This document shows positions 1-8,580 of a stretch of DNA of 64,000 nucleotides, one piece after another. The translations under genes and the position numbers were made by a program. Position 1 is the stretch's first letter. Each line of letters begins with the position of its first letter. The DNA lies in assembly GCF_000300195.1 (NCBI RefSeq), contig NZ_AMQH01000016.1, positions 1-64,000 on the forward strand. Direction: 5' to 3'. Source of the DNA: Clostridium tunisiense TJ (GTDB lineage Bacteria > Bacillota > Clostridia > Clostridiales > Clostridiaceae). The notes under the pieces were generated by a model, which ran no database searches, was not told the origin of the DNA, and worked only from the letters and a program-made list of their open reading frames with translations.

Positions 1-84
1 GATATCAAGATGATATTTGACGAACTTAATTCTGATGTAGAACAACTTCGTTCACTAGCATATGCTAGAAGTTTCCTGGTGTAA
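1..84 (+). CDS. C-terminal end of an unidentified protein (5' end outside window)
   Basis: The first frame is open from base 1 and encodes 27 residues ending ...AYARSFLV before TAA at 82-84. It is followed 14 bases later by a perfect terminator-like hairpin, which supports it being a real gene end. The fragment is too short to assign a family, and no function is proposed. Confidence 0.45.
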   Translation, partial: DIKMIFDELNSDVEQLRSLAYARSFLV

Positions 85-98
85 GTTAAGTTATGACC

Positions 99-122
99 AA
101 GGAACCCTATATAGGGTTCCTT
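99..122 (+). terminator. Perfect palindromic hairpin, likely terminator of the partial gene
   Basis: The arms AAGGAACCCTA and TAGGGTTCCTT pair perfectly around a two-base centre, and a TTTTTT run follows at 129-134. The right arm also merges into the dispersed repeat that starts near 113. Confidence 0.5.
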
Positions 123-214
123 GATGAATTTTTTACTTATCCATATCCTGAGACCCTTAAGGGAACCAGGGTAGGACTAATGTATAAGTTAAGTGTTAAC
201 TCTGGTTACCTATA
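113..214. repeat. Dispersed repeat of about 100 bp, copy A
   Basis: This stretch matches 45591-45692 along its whole length with scattered substitutions. The best conserved part is CCCTTAAGGGAACCAGGGTAG (identical in both copies), followed by a shared ATGTATAAGTTAAGT. It lies between convergent genes and has no convincing reading frame of its own. More degenerate relatives are seen near 9958-10014 and 11330-11375. Confidence 0.6.
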
Positions 215-254
215 TCTGCATATTTATAATAAATTAAGATTCTTTTATATACCT

Positions 255-779
255 TTAAGATTCTGTTTTAGAACTTTCACTCTCTGTTCCTTGGTGAACT
301 CTTGAGCCTCTGTCCCCTTTTATCTTGTTACCTTTCTCTGGTCTTACCTTATCAAAATTATTGTTTTCAATTTTAGTTTTTATTTTAGTTTTTATTTCTT
401 CACCTTTTTCAGTAGTAATTTTCCCATTTGAAACTGCTTCATCTATAGCGGCATTATGTTTTTCTATTAAAGCTGCTCTAAAGCTCTCTAAGGAGACTCC
501 CTTCTCTGTTAAAAAGGCATTTAAAGTTTTTCCTTCTTTCCTAGCTGCAGTTAACTCTTCTTTGGTTATTCCAAACTTTTCGCTTAGCACTTCATCAATT
601 TTAACATGCTTTACTGCCTTGAAATTCCTTTTCTCTTTACCCTTGTTAGGTGCGGTTATTTCCGTACTTTGATTATTATTTGCTTTGTCTGTTGAGTTAT
701 CAGTAGCATAAACCGAGGTTCCTATACCAATAGATAAAGTTAAAGCTAAAGCAGCAACAATTAAATTTTTTTTCATCAT
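255..779 (-). CDS. Secreted DUF2680-like protein
   Basis: The protein has 174 residues. It starts MMKKNLIVAALALTL, a typical signal peptide with a cleavage-like VYA site near residue 25, so it is probably exported. The mature part has a Lys/Glu-rich helical repeat in which LSEKFGITKEEL is followed by a helix and KISxEKGExIKxKI. This order is typical of small DUF2680-type clostridial secreted proteins of unknown function. The C-terminus is very basic, then Ser/Glu-rich. GGAGG lies a few bases before ATG-ATG, supporting the start. It is apparently transcribed alone. Assignment to the family is by pattern only. Confidence 0.7.
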   Translation of the reverse strand: MMKKNLIVAALALTLSIGIGTSVYATDNSTDKANNNQSTEITAPNKGKEKRNFKAVKHVKIDEVLSEKFGITKEELTAARKEGKTLNAFLTEKGVSLESFRAALIEKHNAAIDEAVSNGKITTEKGEEIKTKIKTKIENNNFDKVRPEKGNKIKGDRGSRVHQGTESESSKTES

Positions 780-889
780 TCATTCCTCCATATAATTTAT
801 TTTTATATTTATTTTTTTATTTATCTTATGGTAATATACTACCCAGCTTATATGTCAATGAGGTGTCAAAAAAGTGATAAAAGTATTAA

Positions 890-1489
890 TTATAAACTTT
901 CTTCTCTTTCACTTTTTCTCTTGAGTATTTCAGAGAATTGTATTATTTTGCCGCCTTTATTCCCTTCTGTCTTTTCCACCATTTGTTTTCTATCATCTGG
1001 TATAAAAGGAATGACTCCTTCATTGAAGGCTAGTTCTTGTAATTCCCTTGGAGCATCGCGTAAATCTACTGTAACTCCATCAATTGATACTAGCCAAGCA
1101 AAGGGATTATCATAGATTTTACTTGGCAATGTCCACTTAGGATCAAAGGGAATTATATCCATAAGTTCTTGGACTTCCTTGGATTTTGACGAACCTGTAC
1201 TGCTACTTATTCCAAACCCTTCATAAAGTTTACTTGCCTTAAGATGTGGACTTTGGCTAGGGTCAAATATAAAATTCACTGTTCCAATTGCATGAACTAT
1301 GCCACAAGCCCAAGTCTTACTTCTGCCTCTTAAAAGTGGCGATGGTCTCTTCCTACATAGGACTGCGCATAATTCTCCTGCAAGCTTTGCATACTCTCCA
1401 TTTAAATTTTCAACACAAAAATTATTTATAAGAGCCATTATATCTCTATATTTTTCTTCCATGGATTTTGGCACGTTGTTTTTATTCAT
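890..1489 (-). CDS. DUF6398 domain protein
   Basis: The protein has 199 residues and no signal or membrane segment, so it is probably cytosolic. Recognisable DUF6398 landmarks are an N-terminal helix ending in FCVENLNGEYAKL, the block RKRPSPLLRGRSKTWACGIV, the FLFDPSQ-like FIFDPSQSPH, and FDPKWTLPSK. The middle resembles a helix-turn-helix (SSTGSSKSKEVQELM), so DNA binding is possible but unproven. The chosen ATG at 1489 follows AAGGAGACAAAA. The longer frame from 1528 has no ribosome site. The function of the family is unknown. Confidence 0.75.
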   Translation of the reverse strand: MNKNNVPKSMEEKYRDIMALINNFCVENLNGEYAKLAGELCAVLCRKRPSPLLRGRSKTWACGIVHAIGTVNFIFDPSQSPHLKASKLYEGFGISSSTGSSKSKEVQELMDIIPFDPKWTLPSKIYDNPFAWLVSIDGVTVDLRDAPRELQELAFNEGVIPFIPDDRKQMVEKTEGNKGGKIIQFSEILKRKSEREESL

Positions 1490-1723
1490 TTTTGTCTCCT
1501 TAGTACTTCTGCATAAAATTTCTCTCATACTAAATCATTCCTTATTTTAAAAAAATTAAACATGTGAAAAAATTAATATCTTTGAATTTATTAAGTAAAG
1601 TAAGTCAGTGTATAATATATCTAGAATCATTTTCAATGTCTTTGCAATGAATTACACTTTAAAAATGTGGTTAAAACTAATGGTATAAATATAAAATTTA
1701 AAAATGAAAGTAGGCGTTTCGTC

Positions 1724-2689
1724 ATGATTGATATAGCTCTTTTAGGTTGTGGTGGTGGCATGCCAATTCCAGAAAGATATCTTTCTTCTTTGCTTATAAG
1801 TTATAAAGGCAGAAAACTTCTAATAGATTGCGGAGAAGGCACTCAAGTTTCTATGAAACTTTTGGGTTGGGGATTTAAGTCTATTGACATAATATGTATC
1901 ACCCATGGTCATGGAGATCATACTGTTGGTCTCCCTGGATTATTAGCTACTATAGGGAATAGTGGCAGAACTGAACCATTAACTATTATTGGACCTGAAG
2001 GAATAACAAGTATTGTTAATGGTCTTAGAGTTGTAGCTCCTTATCTTCCTTATGAGATAAATATCATTGAAAATCCTTCTAATTCTTTTTATTTATCCGT
2101 AGACAAAGAAGGAACTAAAGTTTCATTTGAAGAGGGTTATACCCAAAGTAACTCTAGTGTTGATATGATAATCTCAACATTACCCTTAGATCATTCCTGC
2201 CCTTGCTTAGGCTATAATTTTTACATTCAAAGAAGGCCAAAGTTTAGTGTGGAACAGGCTGTGAAAAATGAAGTTCCTAAAATTTTATGGAATAAACTTC
2301 AAAAAGGTGATAAAGTAATTCATGATGGCAAAACTTATGAGCCGAAAATGGTACTTGGTGTAGAGAGAAAAGGCATTAAAGTTAGTTATATCACAGATAC
2401 AAGACCTATAGAAACCATTCCAGAATTCATTAGAAGCAGTAACTTTTTCATATGTGAAGGTACCTATGGAAATGATGAAGATATAGAAAAAGCTATAAAA
2501 AATAAACATATGACCTTTAGAGAAGCAGCAGCTTTGGCTAAAAAGGGGAATGTAGAAGAACTACTTCTTACTCACTTTAGTCCTGCCATGGCTAGCGCGG
2601 AAATGCATGTAGATAATGCTAAGGATTTATTTCCGAACACCTTATTAGGTGAGGATAGACTTATAAAAACCTTAAGCTTTGTTGATTAA
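1724..2689 (+). CDS. rnz: Ribonuclease Z (tRNA 3'-endonuclease, ELAC family)
   Basis: This metallo-beta-lactamase-fold nuclease would remove the 3' trailer of tRNA precursors lacking an encoded CCA. It has 321 residues, the normal length of the short form. The start MIDIALLGCGGGMP fits the family start. The zinc-binding motif THGHGDHTVGLPGLL is near residue 60, a metal-binding DH lies in PLDHSCP, SYITDTRP carries the bridging Asp, and LLTHFSPA carries the last His. ATG 1724 is chosen because the family begins MxDxxLLG. The upstream GTG at 1667 would add 19 unrelated residues. The ribosome site is weak. corA follows 23 bases downstream, probably co-transcribed. Confidence 0.88.
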   Translation: MIDIALLGCGGGMPIPERYLSSLLISYKGRKLLIDCGEGTQVSMKLLGWGFKSIDIICITHGHGDHTVGLPGLLATIGNSGRTEPLTIIGPEGITSIVNGLRVVAPYLPYEINIIENPSNSFYLSVDKEGTKVSFEEGYTQSNSSVDMIISTLPLDHSCPCLGYNFYIQRRPKFSVEQAVKNEVPKILWNKLQKGDKVIHDGKTYEPKMVLGVERKGIKVSYITDTRPIETIPEFIRSSNFFICEGTYGNDEDIEKAIKNKHMTFREAAALAKKGNVEELLLTHFSPAMASAEMHVDNAKDLFPNTLLGEDRLIKTLSFVD

Positions 2690-2712
2690 TTTTCATGTTT
2701 GGGGGAATAAAC

Positions 2713-3666
2713 TTGCTTCGTATATTTGCAATAGATAAAAACTTACAGTTAGTAAAAAATTTAACCGTAAAAGATTTAAACAAAGCCAACTTAGCTTGGT
2801 ATTGGGTAGATTTTCATAATCCAAGTGAAAAGGAAATAAAACTACTATCTACTTATTTCAAATTTCATCCCTTGGCTATTGAAGATTGTATCCATGCTTT
2901 AAACAAACCTAAACTAGATTACTATGAAGGCTACAACTTTTTAATACTTAATGCTTTGAAAAAGAAAGACCTAAGCCCTATTGAGGTTTCTCTTTTTGTA
3001 GGTGATAATTTTATTGTATCCTATCATGATGTTGAACTTTCAGAAATGGATGAAGCCTTTAACAGAATTAAAAATACTCCTCAACACTGGGATAAAGGAC
3101 CTATGTATGTTAATCATCAAATACTAGATGAGATAGTAGATCAATTCTTTCCAGCAATCTATGAGATAGAGGATGCCCTAGACAAAATTGATAATAATCC
3201 TGAAAATAAATCTATTCATAAACTCATAGATGAGATTTTTGCTATTAGAAGTGATTTATTAAAATTAAGAAGGGTTATTTATTCTATGAGAGATTTGTTA
3301 TATAGAATTTTAAACTCTGAACGCTTAAATAGCTTTAAGGATCACAAACTTTACTTTTCAGATGTTTACGATCACCTTCTAAAACTATCTGATATGGTAG
3401 AAGCTAGTAGAGATATGACTTCAGACATCAGAGACAGTTATATTTCCATAAATTCTAATAGAATGAATACTAATATGATGTTGTTAACTGTTATAACCTC
3501 TGTATTTATTCCTATAACTTTTATTGCTGGAGTTTATGGAATGAACTTTAAATATATGCCTGAACTAGAATGGAAATATGGGTATTTTATTGCACTTGGT
3601 GTCATGTTTATAATTAGTATATCCATGGTATTATGGTTTAAAAGAAAAGGCTGGTTTGACAAATAA
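2713..3666 (+). CDS. corA: CorA-family magnesium/cobalt transporter
   Basis: This is an inner-membrane divalent cation channel of 317 residues. The long N-terminal cytosolic part is acidic and helical. Two C-terminal membrane segments follow (about residues 257-277 and 290-309), with the signature YGMNF in the loop between them, which forms the pore entrance in CorA. The TTG at 2713 is preceded by GGGGG at 2701-2705. An in-frame ATG at 2695 overlaps the ribosome site and is rejected. The gene ends at a bidirectional terminator shared with the convergent CNNM-type gene. Confidence 0.9.
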   Translation: MLRIFAIDKNLQLVKNLTVKDLNKANLAWYWVDFHNPSEKEIKLLSTYFKFHPLAIEDCIHALNKPKLDYYEGYNFLILNALKKKDLSPIEVSLFVGDNFIVSYHDVELSEMDEAFNRIKNTPQHWDKGPMYVNHQILDEIVDQFFPAIYEIEDALDKIDNNPENKSIHKLIDEIFAIRSDLLKLRRVIYSMRDLLYRILNSERLNSFKDHKLYFSDVYDHLLKLSDMVEASRDMTSDIRDSYISINSNRMNTNMMLLTVITSVFIPITFIAGVYGMNFKYMPELEWKYGYFIALGVMFIISISMVLWFKRKGWFDK

Positions 3667-3668
3667 AA

Positions 3669-3692
3669 AAGGAAGGCTATTTCGCCTTCCTT
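3669..3692. terminator. Bidirectional terminator between corA and the CNNM/CorC gene
   Basis: The arms AAGGAAGGC (3669-3677) and GCCTTCCTT (3684-3692) pair perfectly. A-rich sequence lies on the left and T-rich sequence on the right, so it can stop transcription from both sides. Confidence 0.8.
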
Positions 3693-3699
3693 CTAATTT

Positions 3700-5010
3700 T
3701 TATCTTACTATAGAAACTCTAACTTTTTCAATTCTCTTTTCTTTTACATCTTCAATTTTAAAAATTAGGTTTTCAAATTCAACTATTTCATCTTTTTCGT
3801 CATTTGGAATACTTCCCAGCAGGTTTACTACAAATCCACCAATGGTTTCCGAATGTTCACATTGTAACTTTGTGTCTAAATAATCATTAAACTCATCTAT
3901 AGATAAAAGACCATTCACTATAAAAGTGTTATTGTCTATTTTCATAATATCACACTCTACTTCATCGTACTCATCAAAGATATTTCCCATAACTTCCTCA
4001 ATTAAATCTTCAATGGTTACTATCCCCGAAAACCCGCCGTACTCATCAATTAGAATGGCCATATGATTGTTGGATTTCTGTAATTCCTTAAATAAATCAT
4101 CAATATTTTTAGTTTCAGGTACAAAATACGGAGTTCTTAAAATTTTTCTAATATCCACATTGTCAAAACCATGTATACTAGCTTCTAAGAAATAATCCTT
4201 CATGTACAGTATACCAATAATATTATCTGAGTCTTCTTCATAAACTGGTATTCTAGAATATTGTTCTTCAAGCAACTTTTTAGATATTTCAGTTGATGAC
4301 CAGCTTATATCTATTAAAAACACCTCTGTTCTAGGCATCATTATTTCTTCTGCTCTTTTATTATCAAATTCAAAGATACTCTCTATCATCTCTTTTTCAG
4401 TTTCATTTATAACCCCATGTTCCTGACCCACTTCAATTAAAGACTTAATTTCTTCTTTAGAAACCTTCTCTTCTAAATTGTCTGTTTCATGACCAGTGAT
4501 CTTAACTAGTAGATTTGTTGAAAAAGAAAGAAACCTTATAAAAGGTTTAGTAACCTTTGAAATAAACATAATTGGTGTAACTGCAAACATAGCAATACTT
4601 TCTGCTCGTTGTAAGGCTATCCTTTTAGGATATAATTCTCCAAATACTAAAGTAATATAGGAAAGTATAATTGTTATAACTACAAGAGCTATTTGACTAC
4701 TATAAGGAACTCCTATTCCACTTAGCACCATGGCAAAATCATCTGAAATTCCTGTTGCAGCAGATGCGCTAGAAAAGAACCCTGCTAGAGTTATTCCAAT
4801 TTGTATAGTTGATAAAAATTTGCTTGGTTCTTCTAGAAGCTTCTCTAAAAGAATTGCTTTTTTGTTGCCTTCCTCTGCTAGCATTTTCAGCCTATTTTTA
4901 TTTAATGACACTATTGCCATTTCAGCTGCAGCAAAGAAAGCATTAATCATTGTAAGAATTAATATTAATAGTAGTTGTAAAGTTATACTACCATCCGGAC
5001 CTGAATCCAT
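3700..5010 (-). CDS. CNNM/CorC (HlyC) family membrane protein
   Basis: The protein has 436 residues. The N-terminal DUF21/CNNM membrane domain has about four hydrophobic segments (QLLLILILTMINAFFAAAEM first) and the family word AEMAI. Two CBS domains follow (MMPRTEVFLID, then RIPVYEEDSDNIIGILY and LIDEYGGFSGIVT), then a C-terminal CorC_HlyC domain ending EDVKEKRIEKVRV. These proteins are annotated as hemolysins but are linked to Mg2+/Co2+ export. Its neighbour corA is an importer-type channel of the same ions, in convergent orientation. ATG 5010 follows GAGGGGGTATACTA. The longer frame from 5082 has no ribosome site. Confidence 0.88.
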   Translation of the reverse strand: MDSGPDGSITLQLLLILILTMINAFFAAAEMAIVSLNKNRLKMLAEEGNKKAILLEKLLEEPSKFLSTIQIGITLAGFFSSASAATGISDDFAMVLSGIGVPYSSQIALVVITIILSYITLVFGELYPKRIALQRAESIAMFAVTPIMFISKVTKPFIRFLSFSTNLLVKITGHETDNLEEKVSKEEIKSLIEVGQEHGVINETEKEMIESIFEFDNKRAEEIMMPRTEVFLIDISWSSTEISKKLLEEQYSRIPVYEEDSDNIIGILYMKDYFLEASIHGFDNVDIRKILRTPYFVPETKNIDDLFKELQKSNNHMAILIDEYGGFSGIVTIEDLIEEVMGNIFDEYDEVECDIMKIDNNTFIVNGLLSIDEFNDYLDTKLQCEHSETIGGFVVNLLGSIPNDEKDEIVEFENLIFKIEDVKEKRIEKVRVSIVR

Positions 5011-5160
5011 TAGTATACCCCCTCGGTGGTTTAGTTTTATATAAATGATAATAACATAGTTTAATTTTTTTTTCAAATTCAATTAATTATTATTACCATT
5101 AATGTAAAAATACTATTATAATTTATATTTTTTAACATATACAAATATGAATAAAAACAT

Positions 5161-5195
5161 AAAAATAAGGAAAGATTTTATTCTTCCTTATTTTT
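5161..5195 (-). terminator. Terminator downstream of the small exported peptide gene
   Basis: The twelve-base arms AAAAATAAGGAA and TTCCTTATTTTT pair perfectly across an 11-base loop, 25 bases beyond the stop codon of the leftward gene at 5220. Confidence 0.7.
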
Positions 5196-5219
5196 ATGTT
5201 TTAGTTTTTATATTCTTCT

Positions 5220-5411
5220 TTAAACCAAATCAGCATTATGATATATTTTCTCCTTTTTATCAAAGAAATTTAAGATATTATCTAGCATAGTTTCCTTGTT
5301 AGTATTTATATACTCTACCTGATTTTTGGTATAGTTTGTCCCAGAAAAATGAAAAGTTGGTACATTATTAAGACACATTAGACATAAAATAATTGTTAGT
5401 AATTTTTTCAT
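5220..5411 (-). CDS. Small exported peptide, unknown function
   Basis: The peptide has 63 residues. MKKLLTIILCLMCLNNVPTF looks like a signal peptide or lipoprotein-like leader, with Cys residues at 10 and 13 but no good lipobox. The remaining 40 residues are polar, ending FDKKEKIYHNADLV. A ribosome site (GAAAGGATG) lies upstream and a clean terminator lies 25 bases downstream, so a real transcript is likely. I do not recognise a family. Confidence 0.5.
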   Translation of the reverse strand: MKKLLTIILCLMCLNNVPTFHFSGTNYTKNQVEYINTNKETMLDNILNFFDKKEKIYHNADLV

Positions 5412-6194
5412 CTTGCACCATCCTTTCTATTTCTTTTTAGTTTAGGATATTCTCTGATGAAATTGAATTCTTATTTTTGCTTTTATATCTTATTAATAGT
5501 TTCTGCAAATTTCAAAACTATATGTTGCAAAATTACTAGTAAGATTTCTATAATAATCTACTAAATTAAATTATTGATATGAATAATGAAAAAAAACCTT
5601 GCGATTATATAAATAAAATTACAGATTAATCCACCATTAGCTAAAAGTATTGATATTGCTAACATTGAATGTTAGATTTTTTTTATAAATGGATATCTAA
5701 TCCATTCCACATTTTTCAAATATTCATTTGTTTCCCAAATTAATTTCCATTTTCATAACTGATTTTAACATGAAGCTTTCTTGCAAATTTCTTTTTAACT
5801 TTCGTTATTTATAAATAATTTATATTTAAAATTAATAGCTATTAATTGACTATTAAAATCTATTTACCATTTTAATGCTCTTGTAGTATAATTATTATGA
5901 TTTTACAATGGTTCAATAATATTTTGAAGGTATAATATTTCTGCACTTTTTACCTATAAATACTTCACTCAAAATAAATCCTAATTAAATTGAAATCTGA
6001 TTTAAAAATTCTTTAATTAGATTTCACTAAACTTATTGTTGAAACCTTAAATTTATTAATTTGTTATATTAAAATAAAGAAAATTAAAGTTATAAAATTT
6101 ATAATTTTATAACTGATAAAGATATTTAGATGTAAATTAACGCTTATTTAGATAATTTTTTTCATTAGACTAGTTTTAATTTTCACGAATTTTT
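5412..6194. other. AT-rich non-coding stretch with no recognised gene
   Basis: Nearly 800 bases have no reading frame with a ribosome site in either direction. The only structure seen is an A/T-rich inverted repeat at 6088-6114 (11-base arms AGTTATAAAAT and ATTTTATAACT, 5-base loop). This probably holds the promoter region of the downstream diguanylate cyclase transcript, but no clear -35/-10 pair was identified. Confidence 0.5.
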
Positions 6195-6297
6195 AACAAC
6201 ATTTTGGAAGCTTCAAGTCTGCCATCTTCTAAAGTGGCAGTTGCTCAGCCGAGGTAGGTTACCTTGGTGGAAGTCTTAATTTGCTTCCAAAGTTGTT
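6195..6297 (+). ncRNA. Candidate structured leader RNA (three-way junction) before the diguanylate cyclase gene
   Basis: The sequence folds by eye into a closed three-way junction. The closing stem pairs about 6195-6211 with 6283-6297 (core TTTGGAAGC with GCTTCCAAA). Hairpin 1 is CTGCCA (6218-6223) with TGGCAG (6235-6240). Hairpin 2 is CCGAGGTA (6249-6256) with TACCTTGG (6260-6267). It is much more GC-rich than its surroundings and ends 51 bases before the ATG. I could not match it to the c-di-GMP-I or -II, purine, TPP, SAM, cobalamin or other riboswitch consensus sequences I know. A regulatory role is inferred from position. Confidence 0.5.
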
Positions 6298-6301
6298 AAC
6301 A

Positions 6302-6317
6302 AATGAACTTGTTCATT
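6302..6317 (+). promoter_or_regulatory. Small inverted repeat between the leader RNA and the diguanylate cyclase
   Basis: AATGAAC and GTTCATT are separated by two bases. It could be a short mRNA hairpin or a repressor site. The same arms with a three-base spacer occur twice upstream of the membrane protein gene at 23022-23717. Confidence 0.3.
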
Positions 6318-6348
6318 ATTTAACATAAATATTTTATAAGGAGATATC

Positions 6349-8325
6349 ATGATACATAGCTTATTTGCAAATCTTGCTATTATAATAACCTTTGTGTTTT
6401 TAGGATTACAGTTTCTATTGAAAACCTATAAATTTAATAATAATCCAAAATTAATTATTTTATTTATAGGTTTGGCTTCTGGCCTTAGTGGATCCCTGCT
6501 TATGTTTTATTCTATCAGTATTGCAGATAAGGTTCTGATTGATTTAAAGCATATTATTATCGCCATATCTGGACTTTATGGTTCTTACCTCTCTGCAATT
6601 ATTAGCAGTGCTATTATTGCTACTGCTAGGCTTTTTATCTTTGGAATTAACTCCTCCTCTATTATTGCTTTTATTGGCATAATTTTAATGGGGATTTTGT
6701 TCAGCTATATAAGTAGTTTAAATAAATCTAAAGCCTTTAAGTTAATCCTTATAAACTCCATAAGTGCTATATACATGCTCTATAACCTTAGTTTAAACTT
6801 AGGGTTTACTAAAACCTTTATGAAGGCTTATAGTTCTTTTATAATTATATCCTTTGTAACTTGTATTTTATCTTACTATGTATGTGAATATCTTTATAAA
6901 TCCTATGAGAATTACAAACAATTATCTTCCTATGAATTAATTGTAAATAGCTCATTAGATTTAATATGCGTTCATGACTCAAATTCTAAAATTAAATATG
7001 TTTCCCCTTCTATTAAAACCTTGTTAGGTTTTTCACCAAAGGAAGCCATTGGAAAATATGCTTGTAACCTTTTGCATCCAGAGGATGTGGATTATATTAA
7101 GGAACAGCATGCTCACTTATTAGAAACCAGAAATATAACTACTAAAGCTTATAGGTATAAAAAGAAATCAGGTGATTATATTTGGTTTGAAAGTAAAATC
7201 CATGCTCTTACCAATAAAGATGGCGCTATTAATAAGATTTTGACTATTTCTCGTGATGTGACAGCTAGGGTGAAAATGGAAGGAGAATTAAAAAAAACTA
7301 ATGATAGATTGATTGCTATACTTGATAATGGTGGTACAGGGATTACTATTAGAGATACAAATGGAAAACTTATAGATTCTAATAATACATATCTTAATAT
7401 GCTTGGTTATGACAATAAAAAAGAAGTAGAGTCATTTATTAATTTTGTTCCTTATGAAGAGCGAACAAAAGATAAGGAGCTTATGAATGATTTATTGTCT
7501 GGGAAAATATCTTCTTATCGAATTGAGAAAAGATATATAAAAAAAGATGGAACCACTCTATGGGCAGATGCAGTTGTAACCCTATTGCCCCCTGATAACT
7601 CTAATGGTGCTCCACTTGTTATAGGAATGATGAATGATATTACTAGTAGAAAAGCCTTTGAAGAAAAACTATTGACTATGGAAAGTCAGCTAAAAAAAGC
7701 TAATGAGGAATTAAAAGAAAAAAATAAAATTCTAACTGCATTATCCTTTTCAGACGGCTTAACTGGAATTGCTAATAGAAGGTATTTTCAGGTGTCTCTA
7801 GAAAAGGAATGGAAAAGAGCTCAAAGGACTTTTAAACCCTTAACTTTACTAATGGTGGATATAGATTATTTTAAAGCCTTTAATGATACTTATGGACATG
7901 TCCAAGGCGACGAGTGCCTAAAAACCATTGCTACAACTTTGTCAAACACTGTAAATCGCTGTACTGACTTAGTAGCGCGACTTGGTGGTGAAGAATTTGC
8001 TATAATCTTACCAGATACAAACGAAGCAGGAGGAAAAATCATAGCTGATAAGTTAGTTCAAGCTATAGAAGAACTAAAAATTCCCAATGAAAATTCTAAA
8101 GCTTTACCTTACATAACAATTAGTATTGGACTTTGCTGTGAAGCTCCAAATCTTAGCTCTGTTTTTGAAGACTTTATTCATCATGCAGATATTGCCTTAT
8201 ATAGAGCTAAAGCAAAGGGCCGTAACAGAACTGAAGTATACACCAAAGCTTTAACTCCAAAAGATATAATACATGAAGAGTTTGATTTATGGAAAAAAAT
8301 AGAAGGAATAGCGGCAGATAAGTAA
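6349..8325 (+). CDS. Membrane diguanylate cyclase (5TMR_LYT - PAS - PAS - GGDEF)
   Basis: The protein has 658 residues and would make the second messenger cyclic di-GMP from two GTP. Six or seven membrane helices fill residues 1-190 and resemble the 5TMR_LYT sensor domain (IDLKHIIIAISGLYGSYLSA). PAS domains lie at about 195-310 and 320-440, then a coiled-coil linker (LLTMESQLKKANEELKEK), then the GGDEF domain from DGLTGIANRRYF. The active-site motif is GGEEF. An RCTD five residues before it is an intact RxxD inhibitory site, so product feedback is expected. There is no EAL or HD-GYP domain. AAGGAGATATC precedes the ATG. A folded leader RNA lies directly upstream. The input signal is unknown. 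Confidence 0.92.
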   Translation: MIHSLFANLAIIITFVFLGLQFLLKTYKFNNNPKLIILFIGLASGLSGSLLMFYSISIADKVLIDLKHIIIAISGLYGSYLSAIISSAIIATARLFIFGINSSSIIAFIGIILMGILFSYISSLNKSKAFKLILINSISAIYMLYNLSLNLGFTKTFMKAYSSFIIISFVTCILSYYVCEYLYKSYENYKQLSSYELIVNSSLDLICVHDSNSKIKYVSPSIKTLLGFSPKEAIGKYACNLLHPEDVDYIKEQHAHLLETRNITTKAYRYKKKSGDYIWFESKIHALTNKDGAINKILTISRDVTARVKMEGELKKTNDRLIAILDNGGTGITIRDTNGKLIDSNNTYLNMLGYDNKKEVESFINFVPYEERTKDKELMNDLLSGKISSYRIEKRYIKKDGTTLWADAVVTLLPPDNSNGAPLVIGMMNDITSRKAFEEKLLTMESQLKKANEELKEKNKILTALSFSDGLTGIANRRYFQVSLEKEWKRAQRTFKPLTLLMVDIDYFKAFNDTYGHVQGDECLKTIATTLSNTVNRCTDLVARLGGEEFAIILPDTNEAGGKIIADKLVQAIEELKIPNENSKALPYITISIGLCCEAPNLSSVFEDFIHHADIALYRAKAKGRNRTEVYTKALTPKDIIHEEFDLWKKIEGIAADK

Positions 8326-8343
8326 CCCCTGTCGCTATTCCTT
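8303..8343 (+). terminator. Terminator overlapping the end of the diguanylate cyclase gene
   Basis: AAGGAATAGCG (8303-8313), inside the last codons, pairs with CGCTATTCCTT (8333-8343), followed by TTTTT. It also faces the convergent small membrane protein gene. Confidence 0.75.
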
Positions 8344-8345
8344 TT

Positions 8346-8567
8346 TTACTTTTTCTTATTAGGTTTGGCTTTATTATTTTCAATTTTGTTTAATCTATCA
8401 TACTTTCGTTTCGAGAACCTTATAATATCAATAATTGATATAAGTATTACGATTCCCACCGCTCTAATTATGCTTAAATTATCAGAACTTAAAATAAGTC
8501 TATCTAAGAGAAATAATACTACCAATAGTACATTGTATTTTACAAAATAATAAGCTATATTTTTCAA
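8346..8567 (-). CDS. Small two-helix membrane protein, unknown function
   Basis: The protein has 73 residues with two hydrophobic segments (about 8-25 and 33-50) and a basic tail ending NKAKPNKKK, which should stay cytosolic. Start is TTG at 8567 preceded by AGGTGA with good spacing. It begins 13 bases after the DUF1904 gene stops, so the two form an operon. No family recognised. Confidence 0.6.
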   Translation of the reverse strand: MKNIAYYFVKYNVLLVVLFLLDRLILSSDNLSIIRAVGIVILISIIDIIRFSKRKYDRLNKIENNKAKPNKKK

Positions 8568-8580
8568 TTACGTCACCTCG

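Noticed and set aside
93-305. 70-codon plus-strand frame starting ATGACCAAGGAACCC
   Set aside because: It covers a perfect hairpin and the dispersed repeat, has no ribosome site and ends inside the opposing gene.
6088-6114. Inverted repeat made only of A/T-rich sequence
   Set aside because: In such A/T-rich DNA, an 11-base A/T palindrome carries little weight. Noted only as part of the intergenic region.
6195-6297. c-di-GMP-I riboswitch, suggested by the GGTAGG/GGTTACC-like wording
   Set aside because: The conserved GGCAAACC and GACGCAAAGC elements of the class are absent, and the GGTA/TACC bases form a simple hairpin with a 3-base loop.
6195-6297. tRNA-like gene, because of a 7-bp GGAAGC/GCTTCC closing stem
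   Set aside because: There is no T-arm GGTTC, no anticodon arm of correct size and no four-arm layout.
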